The notes under the pieces are model-generated. The model was not told the DNA's origin. It was given only the letters and a program-made list of their open reading frames with translations, and did not search any database. This document shows, in pieces, positions 27,994 to 36,602 of a DNA stretch of 64,000 nucleotides. The translations under genes were made by a program, and so were the position numbers. Position 1 is the first letter of the stretch; each line of letters begins with the position of its first letter. Source of the stretch: Chlamydiales bacterium (GTDB taxonomy: Bacteria > Chlamydiota > Chlamydiia > Chlamydiales > JAAKFR01); the NCBI GenBank assembly GCA_024233495.1, contig JACKPM010000004.1, positions 1 through 64,000 on the forward strand, written 5' to 3'.

Positions 27994-29517
27994 TCAACCT
28001 TCCATGGTTTTTTGAATGAATTGTGACTTTAGCAAGAGCAAGTCGCGCTCGAGGAGGCGAGAATTGTTGCTCCCCTCTGGGTAAAGCATTTTTCTTGTAA
28101 CAGTAAGGTTACCGTCAGAAATGATCCCGGTTACTTCACGATATCGAGTAGGTCCCTCACCCCAAGTGATACCCTCTCGAGATTCAAGAGTGAGGCGTCC
28201 TTCTTGCATCTTTCCCTCTTGCGTTGGGAGGGTAACACTGAATGTGCTCTCACCGCCCCGTATCGCCGCCCACTCTTCGGGAAGGTAGGAAGAGATAAAG
28301 TGAGGAATGCGCGTTCCATGCTCTACAAGCGCAAAGTTGCCGTCTTGTTCTATGAAGATATTTCCTTCTGCCGCATTCAGAAGTGCCAGCTGTGCCCGCT
28401 GAGAGGGGTCAAGAGAGTCTGCATCCCGCAAACGCCCTGCCGCTTTTTGTCCGACACCACTAAAGTATTTAATAGCAGCGCCTAAACCATCTTCCATTTG
28501 TTTCACAAAAGGGCCTAATCGCCGCACATCCTCAGGGGGAAAGCCGCGCTCTCCTTTGCTGATGAAACGTTTGACTTTAGCCAGCTCTTCTTTTGCCTCC
28601 CTAACAGTCATTTTTCCGAAAGGAAGGTGCACACGCAGGGTGCGCGTCTCTAGGGTGCGTGGGTGAGTGATGTGAACCTCTGTTGTGTACAGCGATAAGT
28701 CAACCGTATCATCATCTTTCATCTGCTGTAGCTCAATGGGGGGGTGCTGCTCACGTAATAGTGAGTAGGATATGTTGTGGTTGCGTCTGGTGAGGGTGGG
28801 AAGTGTACGCGTATTGGGCGGCTCATAGCATGCCTCTGTGTTTTCATGTACAATCTGAGAGTTTGCCAGCACGACTGTTTCAAGCAGCTCTTTCATCACG
28901 TTACGCACTTCTGTTGATTCTAGGGCTGCTTGAGTCACAGTAGATTGTGCTTGGTAGTCGGGCTCTCCTCTTTCGGCTGCTTCCATAAAGGTATGGAACG
29001 CTTGTACGAAAGTTGGCCAAGCAGCGGGGTCACGCATTGCAATCTCCCCAATAGCCATTGTTAAATCCTGAGTGTCGCCCTTTGTCATGCGGCCGCCAAG
29101 AAATATATTGATGTGGCTCACTTGCTTAAGGGCGAAATTAATACCAAAAAGGAAGTTCTGAATAGTAGTAGGCATGGTCTCTGCCCTAGCTTGATTCATT
29201 GCGCCTTGTAAACGCCCCTTTAGTGCAGGTTTATTCGAGATTGTTTCGAGAATTTGAAGCTCTTCTAGAGATAGCTTGGCAAAGGCGCCCTGTGCATTTT
29301 CAAAGCGACCCTCTAATGTTTGTCGGTACTCTTGTGTGACAGCGCGTGCTTTAAAAAATCCAGTAGGAGACCAGCTCCTAGGATTATAATCGCGCCTGAT
29401 TTGAATTTGCTTTAGTAGAGAACCTTCAGATTCCCCTTGACTTGCGATCCCTGAGTCCGGACTCTCAACTCTCTTGGAGCGAGGTCCGTCTGGTGGTGTT
29501 CCTGCTATACCTGACAT
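27994..29517 (-). CDS. Effector-like paralog 1 of a tandem family
   Basis: A 507-residue protein, first gene of the trio-chaperone operon. The N-terminus is Gly/Ser/Pro-rich and unstructured (MSGIAGTPPDGPRSKRVESP), as is common for type III secreted proteins. Blocks shared with paralog 2 are LQILETISNKPALKGRL, LLREQHPPIELQQM, THPRTLETRTLRVHLPF followed by MTVREAKEELAKV, and LERDLLLLKSQFIQ at the C-terminus. No catalytic signature was recognised. A good promoter (29541-29570) and a GGGGGA ribosome-binding site precede the ATG at 29517. Function unknown. Confidence 0.78.
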   Translation of the reverse strand: MSGIAGTPPDGPRSKRVESPDSGIASQGESEGSLLKQIQIRRDYNPRSWSPTGFFKARAVTQEYRQTLEGRFENAQGAFAKLSLEELQILETISNKPALKGRLQGAMNQARAETMPTTIQNFLFGINFALKQVSHINIFLGGRMTKGDTQDLTMAIGEIAMRDPAAWPTFVQAFHTFMEAAERGEPDYQAQSTVTQAALESTEVRNVMKELLETVVLANSQIVHENTEACYEPPNTRTLPTLTRRNHNISYSLLREQHPPIELQQMKDDDTVDLSLYTTEVHITHPRTLETRTLRVHLPFGKMTVREAKEELAKVKRFISKGERGFPPEDVRRLGPFVKQMEDGLGAAIKYFSGVGQKAAGRLRDADSLDPSQRAQLALLNAAEGNIFIEQDGNFALVEHGTRIPHFISSYLPEEWAAIRGGESTFSVTLPTQEGKMQEGRLTLESREGITWGEGPTRYREVTGIISDGNLTVTRKMLYPEGSNNSRLLERDLLLLKSQFIQKTMEG

Positions 29518-29540
29518 AGACGATAATTCCCCCTTTATTT

Positions 29541-29570
29541 ATTATACATTCTCCATAAAAACTATGTAAT
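29541..29570 (-). promoter_or_regulatory. Promoter of the effector-like/chaperone operon
   Basis: On the minus strand, -35 ATTACA (29565-29570), an 18-bp spacer and a consensus -10 TATAAT (29541-29546). Predicted transcription would begin near 29534, leaving a short leader that contains GGGGGA before the ATG at 29517. Confidence 0.6.
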
Positions 29571-29589
29571 TATTTTTTTTATCGATTTT

Positions 29590-31149
29590 ATGAAGTATTA
29601 TCAGACTCGAGAAGTAATGGTAGGGAATGTTGGAGTTGGAGGGAAAAATCCGATCCGCATTCAATCGATGACAACCTCTGATACCAGAGATGCTCAAGCA
29701 ACTGCAGATCAAATAATTAAGCTTGCTGGCGTGGGATGTGAGATTGTTCGTGTGACAGTGCAGGGGATGAAAGAGGCTGATGCATGTGAAGAGATAAAAA
29801 ACATCCTGGTGAAGAGGGGATGCTCCATCCCCCTTGTGGCAGATATTCACTTTTACCCCCCAGCTGCGATGCGCGTTGCTGATTTCGCTGATAAGGTAAG
29901 AGTTAATCCAGGCAATTATGTCGATCGCCGCGCTTCTTTTAAAGTAATTGAATACGATGATTTTTCATATTCAGCTGAGCTAGAAAGGCTTGAAGAGAAG
30001 TTTGCGCCTCTTGTGGAGAAGTGCAAGCGGTTGAAGCGTGCGATACGCATTGGGACTAACCACGGCTCGCTATCTGACCGCATCATGAACCGATATGGAG
30101 ACACAGCTGCGGGGATGGTGGAGAGTGCCCTTGAGTTCACTCGCGTTTGCCGTAAGCTTGACTTCCATGACATCATCTATTCGATGAAGGCAAGCAATAC
30201 GCATGTAATGATTGAGGCATACCGTCTCCTTGTAGAAAAGATGCGGGAGCTTGGGTGGGACTACCCGATGCACCTGGGAGTGACGGAGGCAGGTGAAGGA
30301 GAGGATGGGCGAGTAAAGTCGGCAATCGGCATTGGTTCTCTTCTTCTTGACGGTATTGGTGATACAATTCGTGTCTCCCTTACTGAAGATCCTTGGTGTG
30401 AAATTCCCCCATGTAAAGAGCTTGCGCAGTTCAAGAGGGAGCCAAAGCACCCCATTCCTTACTATCCAAAGCGGCACGTTGTGATTCCTGAGCCGATGCA
30501 CCGTGACGGGACAGTAATTGGCGAAGACTGCTCGCTGGAAGATCTAAACTACAAGACGTTTACCGATGATCCTGCAACTTGGGATCCAAGTGCTGAGGTG
30601 ATCCTCTTCAAGTCAAAAGAGCATGAAGGGCGCCCATTGCTTAAATGGTTACATGAAAATAATGTGACAGCTCCTGTTATTCTAAACTTCAGTTATGATG
30701 AGAAAGATCCTACGATTCGTGCTGCTGCGGAAATTGGCAGTTTGCTTTGCGACGGTTTGGGTGAGGGAATTGCACTAGATGCCCCAAGTTCACTCGCATT
30801 TTCTATTTTACAAGGGTCGCGGATGCGGAGTTCTAAGACTGAGTTTATCTCCTGTCCCGGGTGTGGTCGTACACTCTTTGAGCTTCAGTCAGTTGCAGCT
30901 CGCATTCGTGAGAAGACCTCCCACCTCCCAGGGGTAAAGATCGCCATCATGGGATGTATCGTGAATGGGCCAGGAGAGATGGCAGATGCTGATTTTGGCT
31001 ATGTGGGCTCCCGCCCTGGGATGATCGACCTCTATGTGGGCAAAAAGTGTATTCAAAAAAATATTCCAATGGCAGATGCGGATAAAAAACTCGTCGCGCT
31101 CATTAAGGAACATGGGCGTTGGGTGGAGCCTGTTAAGTGTTTATTTTAA
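29590..31149 (+). CDS. ispG: 4-hydroxy-3-methylbut-2-enyl diphosphate synthase IspG (GcpE), long form
   Basis: Iron-sulfur enzyme of the MEP isoprenoid pathway, converting MEcPP to HMBPP. The N-terminal TIM barrel is clear (VGGKNPIRIQSMTTSDTRD, VADIHFYPPAAMRVADFADK, VRVNPGNYVDRRA, HLGVTEAGEGEDGRVKSAIG). The C-terminal 4Fe-4S domain has SCPGCGRTLFELQ and IMGCIVNGPGEMADADFGYVG, giving three cluster cysteines. Between them lies an insert of roughly 150 residues (~275-425), as in the plant and chlamydial long form; E. coli IspG (372 aa) lacks it. At 519 residues the protein is shorter than the ~600-residue chlamydial homologs I remember. No ribosome-binding site is evident before ATG 29590. Divergent from the effector-like operon. 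Confidence 0.96.
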   Translation: MKYYQTREVMVGNVGVGGKNPIRIQSMTTSDTRDAQATADQIIKLAGVGCEIVRVTVQGMKEADACEEIKNILVKRGCSIPLVADIHFYPPAAMRVADFADKVRVNPGNYVDRRASFKVIEYDDFSYSAELERLEEKFAPLVEKCKRLKRAIRIGTNHGSLSDRIMNRYGDTAAGMVESALEFTRVCRKLDFHDIIYSMKASNTHVMIEAYRLLVEKMRELGWDYPMHLGVTEAGEGEDGRVKSAIGIGSLLLDGIGDTIRVSLTEDPWCEIPPCKELAQFKREPKHPIPYYPKRHVVIPEPMHRDGTVIGEDCSLEDLNYKTFTDDPATWDPSAEVILFKSKEHEGRPLLKWLHENNVTAPVILNFSYDEKDPTIRAAAEIGSLLCDGLGEGIALDAPSSLAFSILQGSRMRSSKTEFISCPGCGRTLFELQSVAARIREKTSHLPGVKIAIMGCIVNGPGEMADADFGYVGSRPGMIDLYVGKKCIQKNIPMADADKKLVALIKEHGRWVEPVKCLF

Positions 31150-31184
31150 TTGAATTTTGAAAAAACTTATGCTACTATGTTTCT

Positions 31185-32354
31185 ATGAGTTTTGTACCAG
31201 GTAGACATATTGTTCTAAGGCCGGTTTCAGGGCGTGAGCGGGCTGTTTTTTTCTCTGCCTCTGCAGCGCTTGTCACAGCTACTGCGCTGCTCATTATTTC
31301 AGCACTGCACAGTAAGCTGCCATATCAGGCAGGGGCATACACGTGTGCTGGGGCAATGGGTGTGGCGGCAATTGCGCTTGCAGCGTGTGCGTGCCGTCCA
31401 GGAGGGCGTGCTCGCCATATGATGACCATCCCACAGCGCCGCCGTCTCTCTCGTTTCATTACGAGACATAACCCTATAAGATTCGTGTATAGAGGTGTCA
31501 TGCATGTCGTACGTGCTGCTCAAAGGAGGTCTCCAAATAGCAGCCAAGGTTCTACAACAATACACCGGCCGCATCCACACATACCTTTGCCTGCTGAGCC
31601 CTCAGGCCAGCAGCAAACTCAGGATCGGGGAGCGAGCGCTGCTCCATCTGAAATAGATTATGATCTTGCTTTGGATAATGAAAAATATTTTGATTGTAAT
31701 GATCTCCTTCCACTTAGTTGTGTCAATGATCAAATGCAAGGGTCCTCTGCAGCAGAGGTGGGTAGAAGTGCTACGATGGGCGAGGAAGGATATTTGCAGG
31801 GGCAGCAAGAGCCACTAGCTGCAAGCAAGACCCGTTCTATGACGCAGCAAGTTGAGACATTTGTAGATACTGAGTTGCACCAGGCGCTCGCTCGATGTGA
31901 TCATGTGCGTGCATCCCAGTTGATCGAAGAAGGTCAGATAAACCTCAATCAGCGCAGTGAGAGCTGGGGTGGGCACACACCACTCACACTTGTGCTCGCA
32001 ATTGGATACACGCCCAGATTTAAAGGACCCTCCTACCAAATGCTTGTTCAGCAGATGATCGATAAGGGCGCTGATATTACGCTTGTGCATAGAGAGTCCA
32101 AGCTTTCTCCATTAGAGCTTGCCCTTGCAAGACGAGAGCACACTCTTTTTCCCCGTCTGACCCCTCAAGACGTAGACAAAAACAAGCTTCAGAATTTCCG
32201 TACAATGACTTATCAGGAATCAAGGGCATTGCTACAGCAGTGTTGGCAAGAAGCAGATGCGCGCTCTTTGTGGCAAGGCATGCCGATAATAGGCTGTGAA
32301 GCCGCCTACGATCGTGCGCAACAAGCTGTTGCAGCATATTTTGATTCCAAGTAG
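31185..32354 (+). CDS. Inc-like membrane protein with C-terminal ankyrin-type repeats
   Basis: A 389-residue protein. Two hydrophobic segments lie close together near the N-terminus (AVFFSASAALVTATALLIIS, and AGAYTCAGAMGVAAIALAAC, ~residues 20-67), a bilobed pattern like that of chlamydial inclusion membrane proteins. A basic stretch (RRRLSRFITRH) and a polar, probably disordered region (~110-220) follow. The C-terminal part has ankyrin-like repeats: ELHQALARCDHVRASQLIEE, TPLTLVLAIG, and LVQQMIDKGADITLVHRESK followed by SPLELALARRE. It is followed 14 bp later by another ankyrin-type gene with the reverse layout. A possible promoter (TTGAAT at 31150-31155, 17-bp spacer, TACTAT at 31173-31178) would give an almost leaderless message. 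Host membrane location is inferred. Confidence 0.72.
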   Translation: MSFVPGRHIVLRPVSGRERAVFFSASAALVTATALLIISALHSKLPYQAGAYTCAGAMGVAAIALAACACRPGGRARHMMTIPQRRRLSRFITRHNPIRFVYRGVMHVVRAAQRRSPNSSQGSTTIHRPHPHIPLPAEPSGQQQTQDRGASAAPSEIDYDLALDNEKYFDCNDLLPLSCVNDQMQGSSAAEVGRSATMGEEGYLQGQQEPLAASKTRSMTQQVETFVDTELHQALARCDHVRASQLIEEGQINLNQRSESWGGHTPLTLVLAIGYTPRFKGPSYQMLVQQMIDKGADITLVHRESKLSPLELALARREHTLFPRLTPQDVDKNKLQNFRTMTYQESRALLQQCWQEADARSLWQGMPIIGCEAAYDRAQQAVAAYFDSK

Positions 32355-32368
32355 ACTCTCGCGGCAAT

Positions 32369-33097
32369 ATGGCTGCTCTTATTCCTTTATTTCAAAAGCA
32401 AGATGTGGACGGAGCGCTCCTGTATCTCGAACAGCATGGGCATAATGTTGTCGATGTGGTGGGGCGAACCTGCATTCATCTTGCTGTACTCTATCTTCAA
32501 GATCCTCAAGACTTTTATGAGCGCGTGCTCGAAAAAACGGGCGAAATCACCTGGCAAAATGTTGAAGGTCATCTGTTTAATCGTCATGATAAGACTGATC
32601 TAGAGGCTACCGCACTTACAGCGGCTGCCATTTGGAACAAAACTGCGCATATAGAGGCTCTCATCAAGTGTGGTGCTAGCTCGGTTCGATCAGATGTATT
32701 TGGGCGCTTCCCTCTTCACTATGCCGCGATGCATCGAAGTCCAGATTCGATTGCGCTTTTGGACATGGGGCATAAGCCTATGATGGAGGCTGAAGATCGC
32801 TTTGGTCGATCACCAAAGTATTATGCTAGTGAGGCCTCCGATTCTGAGGTCGAGCAAAGGCTTTTGTTATTAGGGTGCAAAATTGAGAGTGTTTACCCTG
32901 GAAAAGAGGGGAATAGCAAATCCCAACTGCTCATTTTGACAGGAGTGATTACGATCATTGCAGGTATGATCATCACGACTATTCTCTACACCCAGCTCTC
33001 CTCTGCTAAAATGCGCGCTTTTTCCGCTTTGTATGTGAGTGGTGCTTTAGGTAGCGTGCTCATCGCATTGGGTGTGATTGCAGCAAGAAAGTGCTAG
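32369..33097 (+). CDS. Ankyrin-repeat protein with C-terminal bilobed membrane segment
   Basis: A 242-residue protein. Its N-terminal two thirds hold ankyrin-type repeats, e.g. GRTCIHLAVLYLQDPQDF, ATALTAAAIWNKTAHIEALI followed by KCGASS, and FGRFPLHYAAMHRSPDSIAL. The C-terminus has two adjacent transmembrane helices (LLILTGVITIIAGMIITTIL and ALYVSGALGSVLIALGVIAA) separated by ~16 residues. The domain order is the mirror image of the preceding gene (membrane part first, ankyrin second), and together they could present paired ankyrin domains on one membrane. No good ribosome-binding site is seen before ATG 32369; the 14-bp gap suggests coupling to the upstream gene. Confidence 0.75.
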   Translation: MAALIPLFQKQDVDGALLYLEQHGHNVVDVVGRTCIHLAVLYLQDPQDFYERVLEKTGEITWQNVEGHLFNRHDKTDLEATALTAAAIWNKTAHIEALIKCGASSVRSDVFGRFPLHYAAMHRSPDSIALLDMGHKPMMEAEDRFGRSPKYYASEASDSEVEQRLLLLGCKIESVYPGKEGNSKSQLLILTGVITIIAGMIITTILYTQLSSAKMRAFSALYVSGALGSVLIALGVIAARKC

Positions 33098-33150
33098 TCC
33101 TCATTTCCTCCTTCAGGTAACTTCTCTCTCTCAACAAAAGGAGATTGCTT

Positions 33151-34479
33151 ATGTCTGCTGTAAAAGATAATACGGAAATAATTCCTTTAGAAAGGTCCAA
33201 GAGTGCGGCCATTTATGCACGTTCGAAAGCAGTGATCCCACATGGTGTGAACTCCCCTGTACGCGCCTTTCCTGGATTAAACCAAACGCCTATGGTGGTG
33301 ACTTCTGGGTATGGCGATCGCATTACCGATGCAGATGGCTATAGTTACATCGACTACTGCTGCTCTTGGGGAGCGCTTTTGCACGGCCATGCGCACTCTC
33401 TAGTTGTTGAAGGAGCGCAGAAGCGGTGTGCGATGGGCTCCTCTTTTGGCATCACAACAGAGATTGAAGCACAGCTTGCGGCGAAAGTAGTAGAGCTTGT
33501 GCCTGCAATTGAGAAGGTGCGCTTTGTAAGCTCAGGCACAGAAGCGGCAATGTCAGCGTTGCGCCTTGCGCGCGGCTTCACAGGGCGGGATCTAGTCATC
33601 AAGTTCGTGGGCAACTACCATGGCCATTGTGACTCTTTACTTGTGCAAGCAGGCTCAGGGGTGGCTAACTTATCGGCAAGCTCTTCAGCGGGTGTGCCTG
33701 AAGATTTTGTAAAACACACACTTTGCCTTCCATATAACGATGTAGAAGGAGTGCGCGCAGTTTTACAAAGAAAAGCGGTGCGCGATAACTTAGCGGCAGT
33801 CATTTTGGAGCCTGTGGCAGCAAATATGGGCGTTGTGCCCGCAACACAAGCGTTTATTGAGATGTTGCGTGAAGAGACCAGCGAGTGCTCGGCGCTGCTG
33901 ATCTTTGATGAGGTGATTACTGGTTTTCGTGTTGCGCTCGGGGGAGCAGAAGAGCTCTACGGTGTGCGCCCTGATCTTGTCTGTTTAGGTAAAATTGTAG
34001 GAGGAGGTTTTCCTGCTGCTGCTTTTGGGGGGAGTGAAGAGGTGATGCAGCATATTGCGCCCCTTGGTCCTGTCTATCAAGCGGGCACGCTTTCAGGTAA
34101 CCCTGTTGCGATGGAAGCGGGGTATCAAACGTTGCGCATCGCTGAGCAAGAGGGTTTCTATTCTGAGCTTGAAAAAAGAGCTACTGCGATCACAAAACCA
34201 GTTTCAGAGTGCATTCAGAAGAGGGGAATCATAGCATGTGTGCAGCAAGTGGGATCGCTCTTTACTCTCTTTTTTGGAAGGAAAAAAGTCTCTCATTTTG
34301 AAGATGCAAAAAGTTGTGACCACGCTCTTTTCAATACTTTCTTCCAGTTTATGTTCCAGCGCGGCGTCTATCTCTCCCCATCACAGTATGAGGCAAACTT
34401 TGTCAGCTCAGCGCACACAGCCGAGAGCTTGGAGAAAACCCGTGATTTAATTCTTGAGTTTCTTTGTGAACATTTCTGA
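33151..34479 (+). CDS. hemL: Glutamate-1-semialdehyde 2,1-aminomutase HemL
   Basis: PLP enzyme that converts glutamate-1-semialdehyde to 5-aminolevulinate in the C5 haem pathway. It is recognised by the N-terminal PHGVNSPVRAFPG, the cofactor-binding SSGTEAAMSALRLARGFTGR, VGNYHGHCDSLLVQAGSG, the aspartate in LLIFDEVITGFRV and the PLP lysine in VCLGKIVGGGFP. I use the ATG at 33151 because AAGGAG lies at 33138-33143; an in-frame TTG two codons earlier (33145) is less likely. 442 residues, normal. The end overlaps the YggS-like gene; both proteins depend on PLP, a sensible pairing. Confidence 0.97.
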   Translation: MSAVKDNTEIIPLERSKSAAIYARSKAVIPHGVNSPVRAFPGLNQTPMVVTSGYGDRITDADGYSYIDYCCSWGALLHGHAHSLVVEGAQKRCAMGSSFGITTEIEAQLAAKVVELVPAIEKVRFVSSGTEAAMSALRLARGFTGRDLVIKFVGNYHGHCDSLLVQAGSGVANLSASSSAGVPEDFVKHTLCLPYNDVEGVRAVLQRKAVRDNLAAVILEPVAANMGVVPATQAFIEMLREETSECSALLIFDEVITGFRVALGGAEELYGVRPDLVCLGKIVGGGFPAAAFGGSEEVMQHIAPLGPVYQAGTLSGNPVAMEAGYQTLRIAEQEGFYSELEKRATAITKPVSECIQKRGIIACVQQVGSLFTLFFGRKKVSHFEDAKSCDHALFNTFFQFMFQRGVYLSPSQYEANFVSSAHTAESLEKTRDLILEFLCEHF

Positions 34480-35059
34480 GATCAAAAAAAGAGCGCGCCT
34501 CGTTGTGGTCTCAAAGGGGCGTTCAATTGAGGAGATCCAACGTCTCTATGATGCTGGGGAGCGCGATTTTGGGGAGAATCGCCTTCCTGAGGCATTTGAG
34601 AAGATGGAGGCGCTCCCCAAAGACATTCGGTGGCATTTTATTGGCAAGATTCAGTCGAAGAAAGTGAGTCGGGTTGTTGGGCGCTTCTACTTGATTCATT
34701 CAGTCGACACACCTGATCTTGTCGAGAAAATTGCTGCAAAGGGGCAAAACGATGCGATTTTACTTCAAGTGAATGCTTCTGGTGAGGGGAGTAAGTCGGG
34801 ATTGAGTCCTTCCCAGTGGGAGGAGCATCTTGAGAGATTGTTAGCGTTATCTGGGGTTGAGTTAAAGGGGTTGATGACAATGGCTCCCTTCACAGAAGAT
34901 GAGGAGTGCATCCGCAGCTGTTTTGCAAGCGTGCATGCGCTTGCTCAGAAGTGGAAGCTTCCGGAGCTTTCGATGGGGATGTCAAATGACTATGAGATTG
35001 CTCTTGAAGAGGGGGCTACAATTGTGCGCATAGGCACGAAACTTTTTGAAGACAAATGA
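34454..35059 (+). CDS. YggS/PLPBP family pyridoxal-phosphate-binding protein
   Basis: Cytoplasmic PLP-homeostasis protein with an alanine-racemase-like barrel. The PLP lysine is in RLVVVSKGRS, with the family blocks GERDFGENRLPEAFEKMEAL, WHFIGKIQSKK, LIHSVDTPDLVEKI and LSMGMSNDYEIALEEGATIV ending RIGTKLFE. At ~201 residues it is about 25 shorter than usual, all at the N-terminus. The frame has only TTG (34454) or GTG (34466) as starts, both inside the end of hemL, and no clear ribosome-binding site; the exact start is uncertain. Stop and next start overlap as ATGA. Confidence 0.93.
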   Translation: MSFFVNISEIKKRARLVVVSKGRSIEEIQRLYDAGERDFGENRLPEAFEKMEALPKDIRWHFIGKIQSKKVSRVVGRFYLIHSVDTPDLVEKIAAKGQNDAILLQVNASGEGSKSGLSPSQWEEHLERLLALSGVELKGLMTMAPFTEDEECIRSCFASVHALAQKWKLPELSMGMSNDYEIALEEGATIVRIGTKLFEDK

Positions 35060-36582
35060 GAATCGAAGAGATACCTCCGAAGGTGAAGTGGGTAACCCAT
35101 GAGAATGGCCAGTGGTGCTTCCATGAGAAGAGGCCCTCTGACCGAGAGCTCAACCGCGAGACGCTCGCGCATTTTTTTATCTCATTGAAGCACCCTCATC
35201 CACGTGCTCTTTGGAAGGCAAAGGTGAAAAAACGACCGCGCAAGCACTTGCCTCGAATTGTCAGCGAAGATCCTTTCTTGCGTTACTACGCAGAGGGAAA
35301 GCCACTCAGCGTGGCTGTTGTCCGTCGCCTTTTGAAAGCGCAAGATGAGAAAGTTGAGAGCTCTTTGAATCCCATCTCTGTTGAGTGGAACTCTAAGTCG
35401 AGTCAATTCTACGACGTTGTGGGAGCGCCTCCCGGCTTTTTGTCCAAATTCGTCAGGGCAGTGCGGCTCAAGAGGGACAAGGAACTTACTCGCAAAGTGG
35501 GCTCCGATTTAGCGCTCATCTCTCAAATAGATGACAATAAAAAGCGGCAAGAGCTCACTCTTTCGGTGCTGAGTCACGGCGCAGCGTATCGAGAGCTTGA
35601 AGGGCATACTTTCAACATACCAAGCTTCACGGAGAAGGGGAAGCTCATTGCTTACAAGTGCAAACAGCACCTTATTGCAGAAGGCGTGAAGACCGTGAGT
35701 CTTGTGCCTGAGAGCGAAGAGGCTCCAGGCCTTTACCTTTGTCAAGGGACTGAGCTTTGGCCCTCTCAGCCATCAATGCTCGGCTCTCTTCTTGCCAACT
35801 TAGGTATGCACGGCTCTGCTACGGAGGCGTACCAACACTCATGGCGCCGTATTCACAAACATCTGCGTGAGCTAAAAAACAGCCACCTGCCTATTGTAGC
35901 GGGGCATAGCATGGGAGGAGCGATGGCAATTCAGATCGCCCTCTATTCACACGACCTGATCAGCTTGGCATTTGCTTCTAATCCTCCCGTGCCAAATGAG
36001 CGGGATTTCGATTTTTATCAGAAGTTGCAGCCTAAAAAGCGGGAAAAGCTTCGTGTGATTGCGAATCTCGATGATTTTGCTTTTTGGCGCATTGGAGCAA
36101 AGGTGATTGGCAATGTGCGCATTTTTCTAGGGAAGAAGAGGTGGCGCTACTATCCCATTCACAGATGGGAGATGGTGCTCTTTTTTCCGGCAGTTGTGAA
36201 GTTATGGCTCAATATTTGGCACGCCTTTCCTGCACATCAGCATGTGATTGCGCTCGACTCAAACTTTCTGTCGTATGAGCTAACGCCTAAGGAGATTGAG
36301 ACTGAGAATAAAGAGCGTCTTGCGCGCTTTGACTACTTACGCTTTTTGCCGCATCTCTATGATCCCACCAAGATATTGGTAAAGTGGATCCGCCGCCTTT
36401 TTGGGTGGTCGCTCCAAGATCAATATTTGCGCAATGAAATTGAAATCATTGCGCTTCATGAGCGGGAGCTAATCGATACGATGACCGAGAGCAACCGCTT
36501 GGAGGTAGAGATAGAGCTTGACGAGTTGCGCCGTCAAAAACGCTCCCTTTTACGCCAACTCAAAAACCCCAAAAATAAGTAG
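35056..36582 (+). CDS. Lipase-like alpha/beta hydrolase
   Basis: A 508-residue protein with the nucleophile elbow GHSMGG (in LPIVAGHSMGGAMAIQIALY, ~residue 284), preceded by the strand and loop LYLCQGTELWPSQPSMLGSL expected in class 3 lipase-like folds. The aspartate in IANLDDFAFWRIG and the histidine in FPAHQHVIALDSN are candidates for the rest of the triad. The N-terminal ~150 residues are basic and unlike known lipases, and the C-terminal ~60 are a charged probable coiled coil (TESNRLEVEIELDELRRQKR). There is no signal peptide. The start overlaps the YggS-like stop (ATGA). Its stop codon sits in one arm of a terminator hairpin shared with the converging gene. Substrate unknown. Confidence 0.8.
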   Translation: MRIEEIPPKVKWVTHENGQWCFHEKRPSDRELNRETLAHFFISLKHPHPRALWKAKVKKRPRKHLPRIVSEDPFLRYYAEGKPLSVAVVRRLLKAQDEKVESSLNPISVEWNSKSSQFYDVVGAPPGFLSKFVRAVRLKRDKELTRKVGSDLALISQIDDNKKRQELTLSVLSHGAAYRELEGHTFNIPSFTEKGKLIAYKCKQHLIAEGVKTVSLVPESEEAPGLYLCQGTELWPSQPSMLGSLLANLGMHGSATEAYQHSWRRIHKHLRELKNSHLPIVAGHSMGGAMAIQIALYSHDLISLAFASNPPVPNERDFDFYQKLQPKKREKLRVIANLDDFAFWRIGAKVIGNVRIFLGKKRWRYYPIHRWEMVLFFPAVVKLWLNIWHAFPAHQHVIALDSNFLSYELTPKEIETENKERLARFDYLRFLPHLYDPTKILVKWIRRLFGWSLQDQYLRNEIEIIALHERELIDTMTESNRLEVEIELDELRRQKRSLLRQLKNPKNK

Positions 36583-36602
36583 GCTTTTAGCTCTACTTAT
36601 TT
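36573..36602. terminator. Probable bidirectional terminator between converging genes
   Basis: A perfect 10-bp inverted repeat (36573-36582 with 36593-36602, arm AAATAAGTAG) around a 10-base centre that can add three more pairs (GCT/AGC). A-rich and T-rich arms serve both directions. The TAG stop codons of both converging genes are part of the arms. The T-tract is short, so its strength is uncertain. Confidence 0.65.
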
